39,033 nt of DNA, taken from positions 1-39,033 of the forward strand of contig JAACFM010000014.1 of NCBI GenBank assembly GCA_009937445.1. Direction: 5' to 3'. The DNA is from Gammaproteobacteria bacterium. GTDB lineage: Bacteria; Pseudomonadota; Gammaproteobacteria; Steroidobacterales; Woeseiaceae. The position numbers and the translations under genes are program-made. This document shows, in pieces, positions 18,686 through 28,498 of the stretch. Below the pieces are notes generated by a model, which saw nothing but the letters and a program-made list of their open reading frames with translations, did not search any database and was not told the origin of the DNA. Positions within the stretch are counted from its first letter, which is position 1. Every line of letters starts with the position of its first letter.

Positions 18686-19996
18686 CTCGGACATGAGCTC
18701 CATCAGGGCCACGACGGTTGATTCAACGCCCGCAGTGACTGATGGTTCCGGGAGCACTTTGAACAGCGGGGAATGGTGGCTTGGGACCGGTTCGCCCCCG
18801 GCTGCCTGTCGATCAAAATCTTCCTGGGCGGTGCCGCCCACTTGCCAGTAAACCGAGACGATCTCCGGGTCGGTGGTGAAGAACGGGAAATCTTCCGCTC
18901 CCATTCCTTTGGTTGGATTGAACACCACTCGTTCTTCACCCATCTCGGTATTCCAGGCCTTTTTGAGGCGCAGTGTCAGATCACGGTTATTGACTGTTGG
19001 CGGCACGCTTTCGTTCGAGATGATGACCTCCGGAAGCTTGTCGTCCGGAAGACCCGCAACGCGACCCATGTTTTCGGCAATACGTTTGATGCCGTCCAGC
19101 AGGGTCTGCCGAGTTTCCGGGCTGGTGTTGCGGACCGTTAGCTGCAAGTGCGCGCGATCCGAGATGATGTTGTGCTTCGTTCCGGAATGGAACGATCCGA
19201 CCGTGACCACACCGGCCGATCGTGGCGGAAGCTCTCTGGATACCAGCGTTTGCAGTGCGAGCACGATCTGGCTTCCCAGCACGATCGGGTCTTTGCCCGC
19301 GTAGGGGTGCGCACCGTGCGCACCGACGCCGTGAATGATGATATCGACGGTATCAGCACCGGCAAATGGACTGCCCTCTGTGATATTGACTTTGCCGGCA
19401 ACATCGAGTGAATTCACGTGAAAGGCCAAAGCATAATCGGGTTTGCCGAAACGACCCCAGATATCATCTTCGCGCATCGCCTGCGCGCCCAGAACACGCT
19501 CTTCGGCAGGCTGGACGATAAGCATCAACGTACCGTTCCACTCATCCTTGCGCGCCACCATATGACGCGCGGTTCCAACCAGACTTGTGATATGCACGTC
19601 GTGACCGCAAGCATGCATTGTATAAACCATGTTGCCGGTTATCGGGTCTTTTTGCTGCGCACGCGATGCGTTCGCAAGACCGGACTTTTCTTCGACCGGG
19701 AGGCCGTCCATATCGGCGCGCATCATGACCAGCGGTCCATCCCCGTTTTTCAGGGTCGCGACAACGCCCGTGCCACCAACGCCTTCAGCCACATCGAATC
19801 CGGCCAGGCTGAGTTCCATTGCCATGCGGCGAGCCGTCTCATGCTCAACAGTCGAGAGTTCCGGGTTGCGATGGAAATGGTCGAACAGATCCGCCAGATA
19901 GTCATCGTAGTCTTTCTTTACAGCGTCCGTGAGGTCGCTGCCGAATGCGGAGGCGGAAATTAAGATGGCCAGCAGGCCGATGATTCGCTTGGACAT
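18683..19996 (-). CDS. Secreted M20-family amidohydrolase
   Basis: A 437-residue zinc amidohydrolase/carboxypeptidase of the M20D group (hippurate hydrolase/IAA-amino-acid hydrolase type), which cleaves N-acyl amino acids or related amides. A signal peptide is visible at 1-19 (MSKRIIGLLAILISASAFG), so the enzyme is periplasmic or secreted. Metal-binding residues appear in HACGHDVH (128-135), PAEE (164-166) and FHVN (H193), with a late histidine in PSHHSPLF. The dimerisation domain carries GVGAHGAHPYAGKDP. The substrate cannot be read from sequence. It lies 54 bases after the kinase gene on the same strand. Its stop codon is contributed by the inverted-repeat element. Confidence 0.92.
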   Translation of the reverse strand: MSKRIIGLLAILISASAFGSDLTDAVKKDYDDYLADLFDHFHRNPELSTVEHETARRMAMELSLAGFDVAEGVGGTGVVATLKNGDGPLVMMRADMDGLPVEEKSGLANASRAQQKDPITGNMVYTMHACGHDVHITSLVGTARHMVARKDEWNGTLMLIVQPAEERVLGAQAMREDDIWGRFGKPDYALAFHVNSLDVAGKVNITEGSPFAGADTVDIIIHGVGAHGAHPYAGKDPIVLGSQIVLALQTLVSRELPPRSAGVVTVGSFHSGTKHNIISDRAHLQLTVRNTSPETRQTLLDGIKRIAENMGRVAGLPDDKLPEVIISNESVPPTVNNRDLTLRLKKAWNTEMGEERVVFNPTKGMGAEDFPFFTTDPEIVSVYWQVGGTAQEDFDRQAAGGEPVPSHHSPLFKVLPEPSVTAGVESTVVALMELMSE

Positions 19997-20050
19997 GGGA
20001 CACCCCTGAAAAATCAGTGCACCAGTTTAGCGATAAATTGGCTGGCGTGC

Positions 20051-21355
20051 CTAGGTGTTGGCGCCACGGATGCCTTGTAGACGATTAATCAATGATCTCA
20101 GGAAGACCTTGTTAAAGCGTAGCTGGCAAGCCGACGAGACCTGCTCCATGAGGGTTGAGCTCACTCGCAAGATCGTCACCTGACCGTCGGCCTGAATGGA
20201 CGCCTGTCGTCGCGCACCTCGAACATAGCTCGTTTCACCGAAACACTCGCCGTTCGACAGCTTGCCGACACTGTTGCCATTGGCCTGCACATCTACGGAT
20301 CCGGCAACGATGATGTAGAAACGATCATCAACTTCACCTTCGCGAACAATGTCATCGCCGGCCTGATACTCGTGCCAGTCCGATGCCCGGAGGACCTCCC
20401 AGATTTCAGCGTGTGAAAAGTCGTGGAAGAACATCAGCGTGCGCAGGAGATCGAAGTGTTCCTGGTTATCCAGGCTGTCGTACTTCTGCCGCAGGTCTTT
20501 ATAGACGCGAGTTAATTCAGCCGCCATCACGTTGCCGGTCACCACACGCTTGTTAGGTTCCTTTTGCATCGTCGTCATGACCACTTGCTCAAGTTCCTCG
20601 GGCAGGTCGTCACGATAGGTGTGTATCGGCGGCGGCGTTGCGTATACGATCTGGTGCAGCAACTTGGACAGGTTATCAGCTCGAAATGGCCGGAATCCGG
20701 TCAGCAATTCGTACATGACGGCGCCCAGCGAGTACAGATCAGAACGCGGTGTCAGTTCTTCGGACTGCACCTGCTCAGGGGACATATAACTCGGTGACCC
20801 GGCAATACCTTCGATTCGAGATACTTCCGAGTCACTGATGATGGCGATCCCGAAATCGATAATGCGAACGTCGTTGTCGATCGTAAGCATGATGTTGGAC
20901 GGTTTGATGTCACGATGAATGACACCACGCCCGTGTGCGTAATGCAGCGCCTTCGCACACTTGTATATAATTTCCACCACATCATCGACGCGCAACAGAT
21001 TATCGGGGCGGCAATAAGCCGCGAGTGTTCGCGCACCCTGTACGTGTTCGGTTACGACGTAGTAGGCGCCATCTTCTTCGCCTGCATCATAAATCGGCAT
21101 GATGTTCGGGTGTTGCAGCATGCCGACCATGTGCGCTTCGTTAAAGAACATTTTGCGGGCAACGCGTGCACGTTCCGCGTCAGCGTCTTCTTCGGTGTTG
21201 TAGACTTTAATCGCAACATCACGACGGTAGTACGGGTCATGAGACAGGTAGACCATACCGGTACTGCCCTTACCAATCTTGTTGATAATGACGTATTTGC
21301 CGATCTTATCGGGTACGTCATTCGGGCGTTTGACACTGCTGATACTGCTGGCCAT
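20051..21355 (-). CDS. Ser/Thr protein kinase fused to a cyclic-nucleotide-binding domain
   Basis: A 434-residue soluble protein. A Hanks-type kinase domain spans about 20-285: glycine loop GKGSTG (28-33), VAIK lysine K50, helix C E73, catalytic HRDIKPSN (147-154), DFG (167-169) and SPE (192-194). All catalytic residues are present, so it should be active. A cNMP-binding domain follows at about 307-410. Its phosphate-binding cassette, GECFGETSYVRGARRQASI, keeps E374 and R383, so cyclic nucleotide binding is plausible. No membrane helix or PASTA domain is seen. Control of the kinase by cAMP, cGMP or another cyclic nucleotide is inferred from architecture. It begins 14 bases after pgpA. Targets are unknown. 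Confidence 0.93.
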   Translation of the reverse strand: MASSISSVKRPNDVPDKIGKYVIINKIGKGSTGMVYLSHDPYYRRDVAIKVYNTEEDADAERARVARKMFFNEAHMVGMLQHPNIMPIYDAGEEDGAYYVVTEHVQGARTLAAYCRPDNLLRVDDVVEIIYKCAKALHYAHGRGVIHRDIKPSNIMLTIDNDVRIIDFGIAIISDSEVSRIEGIAGSPSYMSPEQVQSEELTPRSDLYSLGAVMYELLTGFRPFRADNLSKLLHQIVYATPPPIHTYRDDLPEELEQVVMTTMQKEPNKRVVTGNVMAAELTRVYKDLRQKYDSLDNQEHFDLLRTLMFFHDFSHAEIWEVLRASDWHEYQAGDDIVREGEVDDRFYIIVAGSVDVQANGNSVGKLSNGECFGETSYVRGARRQASIQADGQVTILRVSSTLMEQVSSACQLRFNKVFLRSLINRLQGIRGANT

Positions 21356-21369
21356 GTTGTCTCAGTCGG

Positions 21370-21858
21370 TTACGTCATAAACCACCCGTACAAAAGCAAC
21401 AAAATCGCGGCATACAGGGCGGCTGCGAGGTCATCAAGCATAATTCCCAGTCCTCCGCCCAGTCTGTGATCCAGGTCTCTAATCGGCCACGGTTTTACAA
21501 TATCCATGATCCGAAACAGTACGAACGCCAAAATCCAGCCAAATACTGAGATTGGCGCCACCATTAGCGTCAGGTACATACCTGCGATCTCATCCCAAAC
21601 AATACCGCCGTGGTCATGAACGCCAATGCGCCGTGCGCTTTCGCCACAGATCCAGATACCGGCCAGGCTAATCGCCGCCGCAACCCCCAATTGAACATAA
21701 AGTCCATAATCCATGGTCAACCAGAACAACAGGATACCGGGCAAAGAGCCGAAGGTTCCCGGCGCGAAGGGTGCCAGGCCGGTGCCAAAGCCAAAGGCCA
21801 GGAAATGCACGGGATCACTCATTACCGTACGCGCAAGATTTTCGGGAGCTTGATTCAT
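21370..21858 (-). CDS. pgpA: Phosphatidylglycerophosphatase A
   Basis: A 162-residue inner-membrane phosphatase that makes phosphatidylglycerol from phosphatidylglycerol phosphate. The PgpA signatures are FGTGLAPFAPGTFGSLPG near 23-40, the acidic IVWDEIAGMYL near 86-96, and DIVKPWPIRDLD near 119. Several hydrophobic segments (about 36-70, 97-118 and 143-160) fit a membrane protein. Its start overlaps the thiL stop by four bases, the classic nusB-thiL-pgpA order. With psd at 4156, it is the second phospholipid-synthesis gene in the window. Confidence 0.96.
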   Translation of the reverse strand: MNQAPENLARTVMSDPVHFLAFGFGTGLAPFAPGTFGSLPGILLFWLTMDYGLYVQLGVAAAISLAGIWICGESARRIGVHDHGGIVWDEIAGMYLTLMVAPISVFGWILAFVLFRIMDIVKPWPIRDLDHRLGGGLGIMLDDLAAALYAAILLLLYGWFMT

Positions 21859-22775
21859 TGGAAGTGACGGTACCCGCTGACGTCTATTTCCACAACGTCA
21901 CCGTCCAGCATGCACTTGAGGTCCCTGCCCGCAGTGATACGGCCTATCTTCGTGATCCCGTCGATATCCGTTACAACGTCCTCGTCTGCGGTAAAACACA
22001 GCTCATAGTCATCACCACCGCAGGTGGCCCACTGGATTTGCTGAGCCGCTGGCGCACACTGTCTGAGCGCATCCGACAGGGGCAGTTTGTCGAGGTGAAT
22101 CTCACCACCGACACCGCTCGCTGTCAGCAATTTACTGAGGTCGCCCACCAGTCCATCGGAAATATCTATTGCCGCTGACGCCTTGGCGACCAACGCTGTC
22201 CCGATATCGATGCGCGGTGTGGGCCGCAGGAAGCGCTGAACCAGCTCGCTATCCGGCTCGCCCCGTTGCAAAAGACTCAGCCCCGCAGCCGCGTCGCCCA
22301 ATGTTCCGGTCACAAAGATGGCGTCGCCAGGTCTGGCTCCGCGCCGCAGCAAGCTGGTGCCCCGCTCGACTTCACCAGTAATACTCACCGTCACGACAAG
22401 CGTCGCGCCTCGGGTGGTGTCGCCACCCACCAGGGCAACACCGAAGGTATCTGCCGCGTCAAACAACCCGCTTGCGAACGCCTCCACCCAGTGTTCACTG
22501 GCATCATGCATGGTCAGCGCCAATGTCATCCAGCGCGGCCTTGCACCCATCGCCGCAATATCGGACAGGTTCACAGCGACAGCCCGATAGGCAATATCGG
22601 CCGGATTCGTATCCTCTGGAAAATGCACGCCTTCGACGAGCGTGTCTATGACCTGGACTTGCTGGTTTGCAGCATCCGGATTCAGAACGGCACCGTCGTC
22701 ACCAATGCCGACAGCGACGCCGGCAGCATCGAGACGGCGATCGAAAAAACGGCGAATCAGATCGAATTCGTCCAT
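21855..22775 (-). CDS. thiL: Thiamine-monophosphate kinase
   Basis: A 306-residue enzyme that phosphorylates thiamine monophosphate to the active cofactor thiamine diphosphate. The N-terminal MDEFDLIRRFF and the ATP/Mg segments GIGDDGAVL and AVNLSDIAAMGARP are characteristic of ThiL, and DISDGLVGDLS further on completes the active site. I chose the ATG at 22775. The frame continues open to 22964, but that part overlaps nusB and reads as the antiparallel shadow. It lies 19 bases after nusB and overlaps pgpA by four bases. Confidence 0.97.
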   Translation of the reverse strand: MDEFDLIRRFFDRRLDAAGVAVGIGDDGAVLNPDAANQQVQVIDTLVEGVHFPEDTNPADIAYRAVAVNLSDIAAMGARPRWMTLALTMHDASEHWVEAFASGLFDAADTFGVALVGGDTTRGATLVVTVSITGEVERGTSLLRRGARPGDAIFVTGTLGDAAAGLSLLQRGEPDSELVQRFLRPTPRIDIGTALVAKASAAIDISDGLVGDLSKLLTASGVGGEIHLDKLPLSDALRQCAPAAQQIQWATCGGDDYELCFTADEDVVTDIDGITKIGRITAGRDLKCMLDGDVVEIDVSGYRHFQ

Positions 22776-22794
22776 GGCAGAGGCGGCTCTCCCC

Positions 22795-23244
22795 TTAGCC
22801 CTGCGCCTTGATCTCGATTTCTCTGCAAGACTTGGCGGCCAGATCGAGACAGGCATTGATGTACTTGTGGCCTTCGATCGAACCGAATCGTTTGGCAAGA
22901 TTGACGCATTCGTTAATGACGACCCGATAGGGAATATCGATGCGCGACTCAAGCTCGTACACACCGATCAGCAAGATGGCGAGTTCAACCGGATCCAACT
23001 GCTCCAGCGGCCGGTCAATCAACTCATTAATGACCTTCTCAAGCGCATCCTGCGAGTTACTAATGGCCGGAAACTGCTCATCAAAATACGACTGATCCAC
23101 TCGCTCATAGGCAACTTGCTCGTGAAACTGGGAAATGAGTTCTGACGTCGAATGCCCTGCAATCTGTTTCTGATACAAGGCCTGTACCATCAATTCGCGC
23201 GCGCGCGTCCGGGCACCGCTGCCCTTGCCTTTCTTGTCAGCCAT
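22795..23244 (-). CDS. nusB: Transcription antitermination factor NusB
   Basis: A 149-residue all-helical RNA-binding protein that, with NusE, assembles antitermination complexes on rRNA operons. The family signatures RARELMVQALYQKQIA near residue 13, LAILLIGVYEL near 87, and YRVVINECVNLAKRFGS near 107 are all clear. Its start shares one base with the ribH stop (TGATG), so it is coupled to riboflavin synthesis in the usual ribH-nusB order. The N-terminus, [15 protein letters not shown], is basic, in keeping with RNA binding. Confidence 0.97.
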   Translation of the reverse strand: MADKKGKGSGARTRARELMVQALYQKQIAGHSTSELISQFHEQVAYERVDQSYFDEQFPAISNSQDALEKVINELIDRPLEQLDPVELAILLIGVYELESRIDIPYRVVINECVNLAKRFGSIEGHKYINACLDLAAKSCREIEIKAQG

Positions 23245-23717
23245 CAGTCTATTCGACGCAGAAGGTTGACCATTTCTATCACGGCCAGCGTGGCTTCTTC
23301 GCCTTTGTTCCCGGCTTTTGTTCCGGCACGCTCGATCGCCTGCTCAATCGTGTCGACGGTCAACACACCGTTACCTACGGGAATTCCGTGTCGCTGTGAC
23401 GCCGCCGCAATGCCCTTGACGCACTCGCCAGCAACGTACTCAAAATGCGGTGTTCCACCGCGGATAACAGCGCCCAGAGCGATAATTCCATCAAAGCGAC
23501 GCGTTGTGGCAACCTTGTCTACTGCGATCGGCATTTCGAATGCACCGGGAACACGGAAAATCTCAATGTCACCATCGGACGCACCGTGTTGCCGCAGGCA
23601 ACGCAGCGATCCCTTGACCAATGACTCGACGATAAACTCGTTGAATCGAGCCGTGACGATCGCGAAACGGCCGTCGCGAACAATAACATCGCCTTCTGTG
23701 TGCTTAATCCTGTCCAT
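23244..23717 (-). CDS. ribH: 6,7-Dimethyl-8-ribityllumazine synthase
   Basis: A 157-residue enzyme that condenses 3,4-dihydroxy-2-butanone 4-phosphate with the pyrimidine product of RibD to give the lumazine precursor of riboflavin. The substrate-binding segments [10 protein letters not shown] near residue 23, VPGAFEMP near 56 and [17 protein letters not shown] near 80-96 are present. The last one includes the catalytic histidine. It begins 15 bases after the ribB stop and overlaps nusB by one base. Size and motifs fit the icosahedral or pentameric lumazine synthases. Confidence 0.97.
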   Translation of the reverse strand: MDRIKHTEGDVIVRDGRFAIVTARFNEFIVESLVKGSLRCLRQHGASDGDIEIFRVPGAFEMPIAVDKVATTRRFDGIIALGAVIRGGTPHFEYVAGECVKGIAAASQRHGIPVGNGVLTVDTIEQAIERAGTKAGNKGEEATLAVIEMVNLLRRID

Positions 23718-23732
23718 CGTGTCGCGTTACTC

Positions 23733-24878
23733 TCAAACGTATTCCGTAATCTCGAGGTCGAAGCCGGAAATCGCATACATGTGTTTAGGCGCTGATAATA
23801 CACGGATTTTGCTGAGTCCGAGGTCGCGCAGTATCTGTGCGCCAATACCGTAGGTGCGCAACACCTCATCACCCATACGACGGCCTTCCAGATCATCACG
23901 CTGCTGACCCAGCGTCTCAACCGAATCCATGAAATCGCGCGACGACTCCTGGTCTCGCAGCAGAACGATCACACCAACCTCTTCCTCGGCGATGCGTTGT
24001 ATCGCATTGCTCAGAGGCCAGCCAAGAGAACTGCTTTGTACGCCGATGACATCCCCCAGCGTGTCCTGCAAATGCACACGCACCAATGGCGTGTCAACGC
24101 TCTTCAAGTCACCTTTGACGAGCGCGACGTGAACGGCGCGATTCACATGATCGTCATAGCAATACATTGTGAACTCGCCGTGCTCGGTCTCTACGACCTC
24201 TTTGCCGATGCGCTCAACATTTTGCTCGGTGTCCAAACGGTAGCGAATCAGATCCGCGATTGTCCCGATTTTGATGCCGTGTTCTTTTGCGAAAATCTCC
24301 AGATCCGGCCGACGCGCCATACTGCCGTCTGCTTTGAGAATCTCAACGATAGCGGCCGCCGGCTCCAGTCCGGCAAGTCGTGCGAGGTCGCAACCTGCTT
24401 CAGTATGACCGGCACGAGTCAGCACACCACCTGGCTGCGCCATGACCGGAAAAATATGGCCTGGCTGGCTCAAGTGCTCGGGACGCGCTCCCGGAGCAAC
24501 GGCCGCCTGAATGGTGCGCGCGCGGTCGTGCGCTGAAATGCCCGTGGTGATGCCATCCGCCGCTTCGATCGATATGGTGAAATTCGTCGCGTGGTGCTGA
24601 TCCGTATCGCTGACCATTAACGGCAAACGCAATTGTTTGCAGCGCTCTCTTGAAAGCGTCAGGCAAACCAGTCCGCGGCCATGTGTAGCCATGTAGTTGA
24701 TGTCTTCGGGGCGAACTTTTTCAGCGGCCATGAGCAGGTCGCCTTCGTTCTCGCGATTCTCATCATCCACCATGATTACCATTTTGCCATCTTTCAAATC
24801 GGCAATAATCTCGCTAATGTCAGCAAACGCACTGTCAATCGCGCTCGGATGTATCGTCGTGTTTTCAGGCATAACCAT
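23733..24878 (-). CDS. ribB: 3,4-Dihydroxy-2-butanone 4-phosphate synthase with a degenerate GTP cyclohydrolase II domain
   Basis: A 381-residue two-domain protein. The N-terminal RibB domain (about 12-210) is intact: [11 protein letters not shown] at 38-48, [14 protein letters not shown] at 140-153, and H158-T-E. It makes the four-carbon unit of riboflavin from ribulose 5-phosphate. The C-terminal domain has the GTP cyclohydrolase II fold, but the zinc cysteines are gone. The region reads [14 protein letters not shown] (267-280) then QSSSLGW, and the GRGIG loop is also absent. RibA activity must therefore come from another gene. Such RibBX forms are known in proteobacteria. Two ATGs lie six bases apart; the outer overlaps ribE by 14 bases. 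Confidence 0.93.
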   Translation of the reverse strand: MVMPENTTIHPSAIDSAFADISEIIADLKDGKMVIMVDDENRENEGDLLMAAEKVRPEDINYMATHGRGLVCLTLSRERCKQLRLPLMVSDTDQHHATNFTISIEAADGITTGISAHDRARTIQAAVAPGARPEHLSQPGHIFPVMAQPGGVLTRAGHTEAGCDLARLAGLEPAAAIVEILKADGSMARRPDLEIFAKEHGIKIGTIADLIRYRLDTEQNVERIGKEVVETEHGEFTMYCYDDHVNRAVHVALVKGDLKSVDTPLVRVHLQDTLGDVIGVQSSSLGWPLSNAIQRIAEEEVGVIVLLRDQESSRDFMDSVETLGQQRDDLEGRRMGDEVLRTYGIGAQILRDLGLSKIRVLSAPKHMYAISGFDLEITEYV

Positions 24879-25503
24879 TGGCCTTAAGAAAGTCTAAAGA
24901 AATGTTGTCGCCATCCTTGCTCATCAGGCGTTCGAGATATCGCGCCAGCAGATCAACTTCAACGTTCACTGCGGTACCCACTGCATAGTCACCGATAATA
25001 GTGACATCCGCAGTGTGCGGGATAATATTCAATTCGAAGGTGTTTCCGGATACTTCATTGACGGTAAGACTGACACCGTCAATGCAAACCGACCCTTTCT
25101 TCGCGACATAGTGCGCATATTCTGCCGGAATTTCGATAGTGAGTCGGACGGAGCGGGCATCAGCGGTTTGTGCAGTCACACTCCCTACACAATCCACATG
25201 ACCGCTGACCAGGTGCCCGCCAAGTCGCTCACCGAGACTGATCGCTGGTTCAAGATTGACGTCAGAGCCCGAGCCAAGACGCCCTAAGGCGGTCACATCC
25301 AATGTCTCGACGGACACATCGGTATCAAACCCGTCCTCGTGCAAGGCAACTGCTGTCAGACAGACACCATTGACCGCAATGCTTTCGCCTATCTCATAGT
25401 CACTCCAGGGCAGGCCCTCTGAGCGCACGGTCAGGCGCACATCTCCGCCCTGCCGACTCATAGCAGCAATCGATCCTTTCGCTTTGATGATCCCGGTAAA
25501 CAT
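24865..25503 (-). CDS. ribE: Riboflavin synthase alpha subunit
   Basis: A 212-residue enzyme that dismutates two lumazine molecules into riboflavin and a pyrimidine. The N-terminus [12 protein letters not shown] is the family signature. Two tandem lumazine-binding domains are visible, each with a G-x-S-I/V-A/C-x-(N/D)-G-V-x-L-T element: [14 protein letters not shown] near 38 and [14 protein letters not shown] near 135. The gene follows ribD by 11 bases and overlaps the ribB fusion gene. The order ribD-ribE-ribB-ribH-nusB is standard for proteobacteria. Confidence 0.97.
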   Translation of the reverse strand: MFTGIIKAKGSIAAMSRQGGDVRLTVRSEGLPWSDYEIGESIAVNGVCLTAVALHEDGFDTDVSVETLDVTALGRLGSGSDVNLEPAISLGERLGGHLVSGHVDCVGSVTAQTADARSVRLTIEIPAEYAHYVAKKGSVCIDGVSLTVNEVSGNTFELNIIPHTADVTIIGDYAVGTAVNVEVDLLARYLERLMSKDGDNISLDFLKANGYA

Positions 25504-25514
25504 AGATTCCTGTA

Positions 25515-26621
25515 TCAGTCTGACTGCGTTGGTATGGCTGTAATTCGAGTGTCTCGGCCAATTCTGCGGACGTCGGTGATCGTAAGTGCCTGTCGATCCG
25601 TCAGTGAGGTCCAGGACGGTGTATTGACCAGTCTCATCGTCTGGCTGCCCATAATATGTGGCGCCTGATAAATCACAAGCTCATCGACCAGATTTTTCTC
25701 CAGCAGATCGCCGGCAAGTGCTGCACCTGCCTCAACCAGCACTTCGTTTACACCACGCAGCGCTAGTTCACGCAGTACCGCGTCAGCGTCAACTCGCCCG
25801 TCGACCACAGGGAAGGATTTGACGACGGCACTGGTGTCTTGCAGTGCTTTCCCATCGGGATCGCCCGTGCAGCAGACCAGCGTCGTGCCGCGTAGCGCAA
25901 GCATTCCTGCTGCCAACGGCATGCGCAGGCGACTGTCGAGGACAACCCGAATGGGCTGCAAACCGCCTGTCTCTATGTCCGTCGCACGAACGTTCAACGA
26001 CGGGTCGTCTGACAGAACGGTACCGATACCCGTCATGATCGCGCCGGATCGGGCACGTAATCGTTGGACGTCGGCACGCGCTTCGGGGCCCGTGATCCAT
26101 TGGCTATCGCCGCTGGCCATCGCGATTGCTCCGTCAATGCTTGCCGCAAGTTTCAATCGAACCAGGGGACGCTGTTCTGTCACTCTCTTGAGAAAACCAC
26201 GATTAAGCGCAGCGGCGGCCGACTGCATGAGGCCGGTCTGAACCTCGACACCCGCAGCAGTCAGAATCTTAAAGCCTTGTCCTGCAACCTCACGGCTCGG
26301 ATCCTGCATGGCCGCGATGACCTTGCCGACACCCGCTTGCGCCAGTGTTGCAGCACAGGGCGGTGTCCTGCCCTGATGTGAACAGGGCTCCAGAGTCACG
26401 TAAGCGACCGAGCCTTGAGCCGCGTCGCCAGCGGCCCGCAATGCGTTAACTTCGGCATGTGCTTCACCGGTCTTGGCATGCCAGCCTTCGCCGACGACTG
26501 CCCCGTCCCTGACCAGCACACAGCCGACAACGGGGTTTGGATGAGCCGTGTAACGGCCACGTTCCGCAAGGCGCAACGCGCGTGCCATGTGCTCGCAATC
26601 CTGAGTGGTGTACTCCGACAT
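25515..26621 (-). CDS. ribD: Bifunctional riboflavin deaminase/reductase RibD
   Basis: A 368-residue enzyme for the second and third steps of riboflavin synthesis. The N-terminal deaminase domain has the zinc site H55-A-E57 with C80 and C89 in PCSHQGRTPPC. The C-terminal reductase domain (about 150-365) has the NADPH-binding SIDGAIA and DPSLNVR elements. It starts three bases after nrdR, the usual nrdR-ribD order. No FMN riboswitch precedes it, as there is no room, so flavin control, if any, must act elsewhere. Confidence 0.97.
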   Translation of the reverse strand: MSEYTTQDCEHMARALRLAERGRYTAHPNPVVGCVLVRDGAVVGEGWHAKTGEAHAEVNALRAAGDAAQGSVAYVTLEPCSHQGRTPPCAATLAQAGVGKVIAAMQDPSREVAGQGFKILTAAGVEVQTGLMQSAAAALNRGFLKRVTEQRPLVRLKLAASIDGAIAMASGDSQWITGPEARADVQRLRARSGAIMTGIGTVLSDDPSLNVRATDIETGGLQPIRVVLDSRLRMPLAAGMLALRGTTLVCCTGDPDGKALQDTSAVVKSFPVVDGRVDADAVLRELALRGVNEVLVEAGAALAGDLLEKNLVDELVIYQAPHIMGSQTMRLVNTPSWTSLTDRQALTITDVRRIGRDTRITAIPTQSD

Positions 26622-26624
26622 AGG

Positions 26625-27146
26625 CTATTTCTTGTCTTTCTTACCCAGTAATTCGGGCAGCAATGACATTTGTTCACGACTCGCCGCCGTTTCAGAAATT
26701 TTCTGCAAGCGTTTGATCTCGTCTTCAAACTCAGTGATGTCCTGAAACCGCCGGTAAACAGAGGCAAACCGCACGTACGCAACCTCATCGAGATCGTGAA
26801 GTTCTTCCATCACCAGTTCGCCTACCAGCCGTGACGGGACCTCACGCTCGCCCATGGTTCTCAATTTGTGAATCAGGCGGCCGATAGACTGTTCCAGTTC
26901 ATCGCTGGGTACCGGTCGTTTCTCGAGCGCCCGAACCATGCTGTATCTCAGTTTCGCCTCGTCAAAAGGCTGCCGACTATTATCGGTCTTGATCAGTCGC
27001 GGCATGACCAGTTCGGCGGTCTCGAATGTCGTGAAGCGTTCGTTGCAAGCCAGACACTGGCGGCGCCGACGAATCTGTCGGCCGTCACCCGCAAGACGCG
27101 AGTCAATGACTTTGGTTTCTTCATGGGCGCAGAACGGACAGTGCAT
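26625..27146 (-). CDS. nrdR: Ribonucleotide reductase repressor NrdR
   Basis: A 173-residue transcription repressor of ribonucleotide reductase genes. A zinc ribbon uses C3, C6, C31 and C34 ([10 protein letters not shown] and CLACNERF), and an ATP-cone domain (about 49-139) senses ATP/dATP. The C-terminal tail, [14 protein letters not shown], is a little longer than usual. It begins 12 bases after glyA and runs directly into ribD, a conserved order. I did not find a convincing NrdR box in the window. Confidence 0.97.
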   Translation of the reverse strand: MHCPFCAHEETKVIDSRLAGDGRQIRRRRQCLACNERFTTFETAELVMPRLIKTDNSRQPFDEAKLRYSMVRALEKRPVPSDELEQSIGRLIHKLRTMGEREVPSRLVGELVMEELHDLDEVAYVRFASVYRRFQDITEFEDEIKRLQKISETAASREQMSLLPELLGKKDKK

Positions 27147-27158
27147 TGGACTTTTGTA

Positions 27159-28409
27159 TTAAGCGTAGACCGGGAACCGGCCGCAGAGCTCAAGTACCTG
27201 AGTCCTGACGCGCTCAATCGTCTCCTCATTTTCGAGATCGTCCAGTATATCCGCTATCCAGCCCGTGAGCTGGCGGGTTTCGTCAACACCGAAGCCGCGG
27301 GTGGTTATGGCTGGTGTTCCGAGCCGCAAACCGCTGGTCACAAACGGCGACTGTGGATCATTGGGAACAGAGTTCTTGTTCACTGTGATGTAGGCGCGGC
27401 CGAGGGCGGCGTCTGCCGCTTTGCCCGTAATGCCTTGCTGTATCAGGCTAACCAGCATCAGGTGATTCTCCGTACCACCGGAGATGATCGGATAGCCACG
27501 TTCTGCCAAAACGGACGCCATCACTTTCGCATTTTCGCAGACCTTGCCTTGATAGGTCGCAAACTCCGGCTCCAGCGCCTCTTTTAGCGCGACTGCTTTG
27601 GCGGCAATGACGTGCATCAATGGGCCGCCCTGAGTACCGGGAAAGACCAGCGAGTTGAATTTCTTCGTCAGCTCATCGTTGGCACGCGCCAGAATCAAGC
27701 CACCTCGGGGTCCCCGCAGCGTCTTATGCGTTGTGGTCGTGCAGACGTCTGCGTAGCGGATGGGACTCGGGTAATGACCCGTAGCGATGAGTCCGGCAAC
27801 GTGTGCCATATCGACGAAAAGATACGCGCCAACACTGTCCGCTATCTCGCGAAAACGTGCCCAATCGACGACTTGTGAGTAAGCCGAGAAACCGGCCACA
27901 ATCATCTTTGGCTGGTGCTCAGTTGCCAGCGCCTGCACCTGCTCGTAGTCGATAAAGCCGGTATCCGCTTCCAGTCCGTACGCAATAACATTGAACAACT
28001 TGCCCGAGAAATTAACCGGCGATCCGTGCGTCAGGTGCCCACCCGCGTCCAAACTCATACCGAGGATCGTGTCACCGGGCTCAACGAGGGCGTGATACAC
28101 AGCCGCATTCGCCTGCGAGCCGGAGTGCGGTTGCACGTTGGCGTAGTCTGCCCCGAACAACTCCTTGGCGCGCTCTATCGCCAGAATTTCAACATGGTCC
28201 ACAAACTCGCAGCCGCCATAGTAGCGTTTGCCGGGATACCCTTCGGCGTACTTGTTGGTCAACTTTGAGCCCTGCGCTGCCATAACTCGAGGACTCGTGT
28301 AGTTCTCGGACGCAATCAATTCGATGTGCTCTTCCTGGCGCTGGCTTTCCTGGGCAATGGCTTTGGCCACTTCAGGATCAAAATCTTCGATCGTCTTTGA
28401 GTCGAACAT
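27159..28409 (-). CDS. glyA: Serine hydroxymethyltransferase
   Basis: A 416-residue PLP enzyme that interconverts serine and glycine and supplies one-carbon units on tetrahydrofolate. The PLP lysine is K229 in [15 protein letters not shown]200 in VDMAHVAGL contacts the pyridine nitrogen. [10 protein letters not shown] and [13 protein letters not shown] are further hallmarks. The 89 bases between it and the upstream deacetylase probably hold a promoter. nrdR and ribD follow closely. Full length and intact. Confidence 0.98.
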   Translation of the reverse strand: MFDSKTIEDFDPEVAKAIAQESQRQEEHIELIASENYTSPRVMAAQGSKLTNKYAEGYPGKRYYGGCEFVDHVEILAIERAKELFGADYANVQPHSGSQANAAVYHALVEPGDTILGMSLDAGGHLTHGSPVNFSGKLFNVIAYGLEADTGFIDYEQVQALATEHQPKMIVAGFSAYSQVVDWARFREIADSVGAYLFVDMAHVAGLIATGHYPSPIRYADVCTTTTHKTLRGPRGGLILARANDELTKKFNSLVFPGTQGGPLMHVIAAKAVALKEALEPEFATYQGKVCENAKVMASVLAERGYPIISGGTENHLMLVSLIQQGITGKAADAALGRAYITVNKNSVPNDPQSPFVTSGLRLGTPAITTRGFGVDETRQLTGWIADILDDLENEETIERVRTQVLELCGRFPVYA

Positions 28410-28498
28410 GAGTACTCCGCGGGGCGTGATCAGTGAGGGTCGGGCGAAAGTCGGGGATATTACCTGTTCAGAGCCTGAGATGGCACTCCGATATACTA

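Noticed and set aside
25504..26630. FMN riboswitch for the rib operon
   Set aside because: Gaps between nrdR, ribD and ribE are 3 and 11 bases, too short for the conserved FMN aptamer, and none was seen before glyA.
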